Source of the DNA: Clostridium sp. UBA3947
Lineage (GTDB): Bacteria > Bacillota > Clostridia > Clostridiales > Clostridiaceae
Length of the DNA stretch: 7,977 bases
Direction: 5' to 3'
NCBI GenBank assembly: GCA_002385545.1
Contig: DGDR01000072.1
Span: 1,054 to 9,030, forward strand
Positions 6,173-7,977 of this stretch are shown piece after piece. The position numbers and the translations under genes were made by a program. The notes beneath the pieces are model-generated. The model was given only the letters and a program-made list of their open reading frames with translations. It made no database searches and was not told the origin of the DNA. Each line of letters begins with the position of its first letter. The first letter of the stretch is position 1.

Positions 6173-6202
6173 ATTTATATTCTGCATAGTTAATATAGCA
6201 GC
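6173..6202 (-). repeat. Degenerate I-B repeat, proximal copy
   Basis: Minus sense carries TATATTAACTATG in the middle and GAATATAAAT at the 3' end, close to the recalled GAATGTAAAT ending, but the first bases (GCTGC) are changed. About 22 of 29 positions fit a C. difficile-like repeat by eye. Its last 8 nt would form the crRNA 5' tag. Confidence 0.5.
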
Positions 6203-6226
6203 TTTCTACCTAAATTATTCTTGTAA

Positions 6227-6254
6227 GTTTTAAATAATTTATTCACATTGTAAA
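6227..6254 (-). promoter_or_regulatory. Weak possible promoter for the mini-CRISPR
   Basis: Minus strand TTTACA (6249-6254, 5 of 6 to -35), 16-nt spacer, then TAAAAC (6227-6232, 4 of 6 to -10). Transcription would begin about 20 nt before the proximal repeat. The sequence is AT-rich, so chance is likely enough. Confidence 0.3.
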
Positions 6255-6255
6255 T

Positions 6256-6307
6256 AAAAACTATCCACATTTTTATCCATTTTAGGTTTCATATGTGGAT
6301 AGTTTTT
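6256..6307. terminator. Bidirectional intrinsic terminator
   Basis: Perfect 15-bp inverted arms, AAAAACTATCCACAT (6256-6270) and its complement (6293-6307), with a 22-nt loop. A T-run follows on both strands. In minus sense it would end the transcript of the HEPN-like gene and insulate the CRISPR control region from it. Confidence 0.7.
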
Positions 6308-6340
6308 TATAATTAGAGAATCTGTTTACAAAATGTTAAC

Positions 6341-6369
6341 TGCCCCTGGGGCATTTTTTTACCCCCAGG
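6341..6369. terminator. GC-rich hairpin(s) at the 3' end of the HEPN-like gene
   Basis: Minus RNA can pair CCUGGGG (6369-6363) with CCCCAGG (6351-6345), enclosing the stop codon and an A7 run in the loop. Alternatively UGCCC/GGGCA (6353-6341) forms a small exclusive stem. On the plus strand the smaller stem is followed by T7, a textbook terminator shape, though no plus-strand gene reaches it. Confidence 0.45.
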
Positions 6370-7958
6370 AATACATATACAAATAAGTCAACACATCCTC
6401 TTTATCTGTCACACAGAGTTCATCATCCAGGCAAAACTTTAAGTTAGGGTTTGTGTATTTCCCATTGTAATAGTCAAGATAGGAGTTAAACATAAAGTGC
6501 CAAAAGAGTTTGTAAATGTGTTCCATACGGCATTGAACCTTGCTTTCTTCGTCACCGATATTTTTTATTTTTCCAAAGACATCATAGCTAAATAGATAGT
6601 TTTTAGGGTCCTCTCTACTGAGTAAATCAAAGGATCTTTTCAAGTCAAATTCAATTTCTCTGTAAATTTCGTCCTTTTTATTTTTCCTTTTCTTAAACTT
6701 ATCTACCAGTTCATCATGACTTAAGCTTTTACTAGTCAACTTGAGCAGTTTCAACTCGTAGTAATTATAATTTTTATCCTTATCCTCTTCATAATATTTA
6801 GGATCAAATTTATTGCCAAGCTCAAAGAAGCTTCTCATGGCTATAATAAAAAGGAAGCCCACCTCAGCTTCATTAAAATCTCTTAACTTACTGTGGGATG
6901 TCCAATTCCTTATTATTTTCATGATGGCACCATAGGCACTTTTTTGCGCAAAAGCTCTAAAGGTATCACAGTATTCATAGAGCTTGCAGCCGTTGCCATT
7001 AAGGCTGCCCTGCTGTAGCCTATATTTATATTTTTCATATTGTGCTTTGTTGGGATAATAGACTGTTATTGCGGTTTCCCAATCATGGCTTATTTCCTTT
7101 ATAACCTGCCTGTATATACTCCTTCTTTCCTTTTCTGTAGCTGGAAAGCTACAGGGGAATAGCCTTTGAATATATTGTAACAGCTCTTGAAAATACTTTC
7201 TTGAGTACATGTTTTTCTTGTCATCAACAGTGTAGGAATTTAAGTATAGCTTATTAAATATGATAAATTTATCTGCTTCTTCATCATCCATTTCCTTTAG
7301 TCTATTAATTAGTATTTGGCACATTTCAACAATGGAGCTCCTTAGTTCATAGTATGGATGCTCTATAGTTTTCTTCCATTCAAGGAACTCCCAATTAAAT
7401 TTATCATAAACAGACTCTGTAGGCTTTTCAAAAGCTCGTGGTGGATTAAAGCCTGCTTCTATGAAAACTGGCTCCATACGGTTATAGGTGTTACCTCTAG
7501 GTTTCAGAGGATTCTCTGAGGCCCTTTTCATTGCTAATATTTTTTCCTTTTCTGCTCTTAATAAATTAATCCATTCCTTTATATCATTTTCTCTTTCTAT
7601 AACATCCTCTAATTTCTTATATAGTTCTGGATACTCCCGCTTTAAATCTACCTTGCAGCTTTCATAATAGTCATAGTCCTCATCAACCTTATCGATAGCC
7701 TCCATGAATTCCTCGTAGGTTCTCATTTTTTTATCGTACAAGTAATAGCTATAAAAGCTTATTATATTATCGATTTCCATAATTTTCGATAAATCCACAT
7801 TGCCTGTTAAGAAGACTATTCTTTCCTTAGGAAACCTTAAGTCTAGCATCAACTTAAGAAATATAAGAAAGCCAGCCTTTCTTTGAATATCATCAGAATC
7901 CATGTTTAGATATTTCTCCGATACTATTTCTCTTAGATAATCTCTATAATCCTTACCC
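6359..7958 (-). CDS. Large unknown protein with HEPN-like RNxxxH motif, N-terminally truncated at contig end
   Basis: About 532 genuine residues, from a Gly codon at 7955-7957 to TAA at 6359-6361; the true start lies beyond the contig. Numbering from an apparent ATG at 7975 (adapter, not real), residues 34-98 resemble the last half of a receiver domain: a helix A-G-F-L-I-F-L-K-L-M-L, strand I-V-F-L-T-G-N, strand Y-Y-L-Y-D-K-K and helix E-E-F-M-E-A-I. A charged, probably coiled-coil stretch follows (99-170). R-N-W-T-S-H at 356-361 fits the R-x4-H motif of HEPN ribonuclease domains, flanked by helices K-S-A-Y-G-A-I-M-K-I-I and E-V-G-F-L-F-I-I-A-M-R. I do not recognise the whole protein. HEPN proteins are common in antiviral and abortive-infection systems, and the position beside a CRISPR locus suits that, but it is separated from it by a terminator. 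Function is inferred weakly. Confidence 0.7.
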
Positions 7959-7977
7959 CTGTCTCTTATACACATCT
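7959..7977. other. Nextera transposon mosaic-end adapter (library artefact)
   Basis: The last 19 bases, CTGTCTCTTATACACATCT, are exactly the Nextera/Tn5 mosaic end. Read on the minus strand they give an apparent protein start M-C-I-R-D-R, a known contaminant signature. The genomic sequence ends at or near 7958. Confidence 0.97.

Larger units (their letters stand above)
6110..6202 (-). CRISPR. Degenerate single-spacer CRISPR unit (CreR/CreA-like candidate)
   Basis: In minus sense: degenerate repeat (6202-6173), 33-nt spacer (6172-6140), degenerate repeat (6139-6110). Both repeats share TTAACTATG exactly, 62 nt apart. They resemble clostridial type I-B repeats as I recall them (start GTTTTA, core TTAACTAT, end GTAAAT): the distal copy matches over about its first 21 nt and decays at its 3' end, while the proximal copy keeps the 3' end (ATATAAAT, like an 8-nt crRNA tag) and has lost most of its 5' end. 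The pair of degenerate repeats around one spacer with partial identity to the adjacent operon leader is the pattern of Cas-regulating crRNA-like RNAs. The alternative is the eroded tail of an old array. No cas1/cas2 or full array is visible to compare with. Confidence 0.55.

Noticed and set aside
5979..6173. The 18-nt repeat (5979-5996 and 6156-6173, 17 of 18 identical) as simply two protein operators
   Set aside because: Not excluded, since it is partly palindromic (TAGT...ACTA), but the exact abutment to a repeat 3' end, the CCT before the other copy and the position-6 mismatch fit a crRNA guide better.
6236..6261. A third degenerate CRISPR repeat about 60 nt beyond the proximal one (GTTTTTATTTACAATG in minus sense)
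   Set aside because: Needs several gaps to fit, lacks the TTAACTAT core, and overlaps the arm of the terminator at 6256-6307.
6359..7975. Full-length 538-aa protein with an ATG start at 7975
   Set aside because: The first codons are the Nextera mosaic end, so the gene is truncated and its true start is off the contig.

Overview
The window is AT-rich and strongly Firmicutes/Clostridium-like: Shine-Dalgarno sites are near-perfect AGGAGG, TTG and GTG starts are in use, and the protein sequences look clostridial. All genes I can support lie on the minus strand. Position 7977 is a contig end, because its last 19 bases are exactly the Nextera transposon mosaic end (library adapter, not genome).

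Read in the direction of transcription (high to low coordinates), the window holds: (1) 7958-6359, the 3' part of a large unknown protein with a HEPN-type R-N-x3-H motif and a possible receiver-like fold at its truncated N-terminus, followed by hairpins/terminators at 6369-6256; (2) 6254-5955, a gene-free stretch with a degenerate one-spacer CRISPR unit (two eroded type I-B-like repeats around a 33-nt spacer), a hairpin, a good sigma-A-type promoter and short palindromes; (3) 5954-4752, a 64-aa stand-alone helix-turn-helix protein and a WYL-domain transcription regulator; (4) 4684-1, a type I-B (Tneap-like) CRISPR interference operon in the order cas6, cas8b (CXXC-CXXC/Cst1), cas7 (Cst2/DevR), cas5, cas3. 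cas3 runs off the window edge. Adaptation genes (cas4/cas1/cas2) and the main array are not in the window.

The genes form a compact system. Cas6 would process crRNA. Cas8b, Cas7, Cas5 and probably an internally translated Cas11 (in-frame GTG with its own AGGAGG inside cas8b) would form Cascade. Cas3 would degrade targets. The two HTH regulators at the head of the run are the obvious candidates for controlling it.

The most interesting observation is in the leader region. The first 17 nt of the lone spacer match the sequence just upstream of the HTH gene (5979-5995) at 16 of 17 positions. The single mismatch is at spacer position 6, a position type I systems tolerate, and the site is preceded by CCT, which fits the CCW PAM known for clostridial I-B systems. 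This is the layout expected of a Cas-regulating crRNA-like RNA (CreR/CreA-like): partial complementarity would let Cascade repress its own regulator/cas operon without cleaving it. The matching was done by eye; an expression or binding test would decide it.
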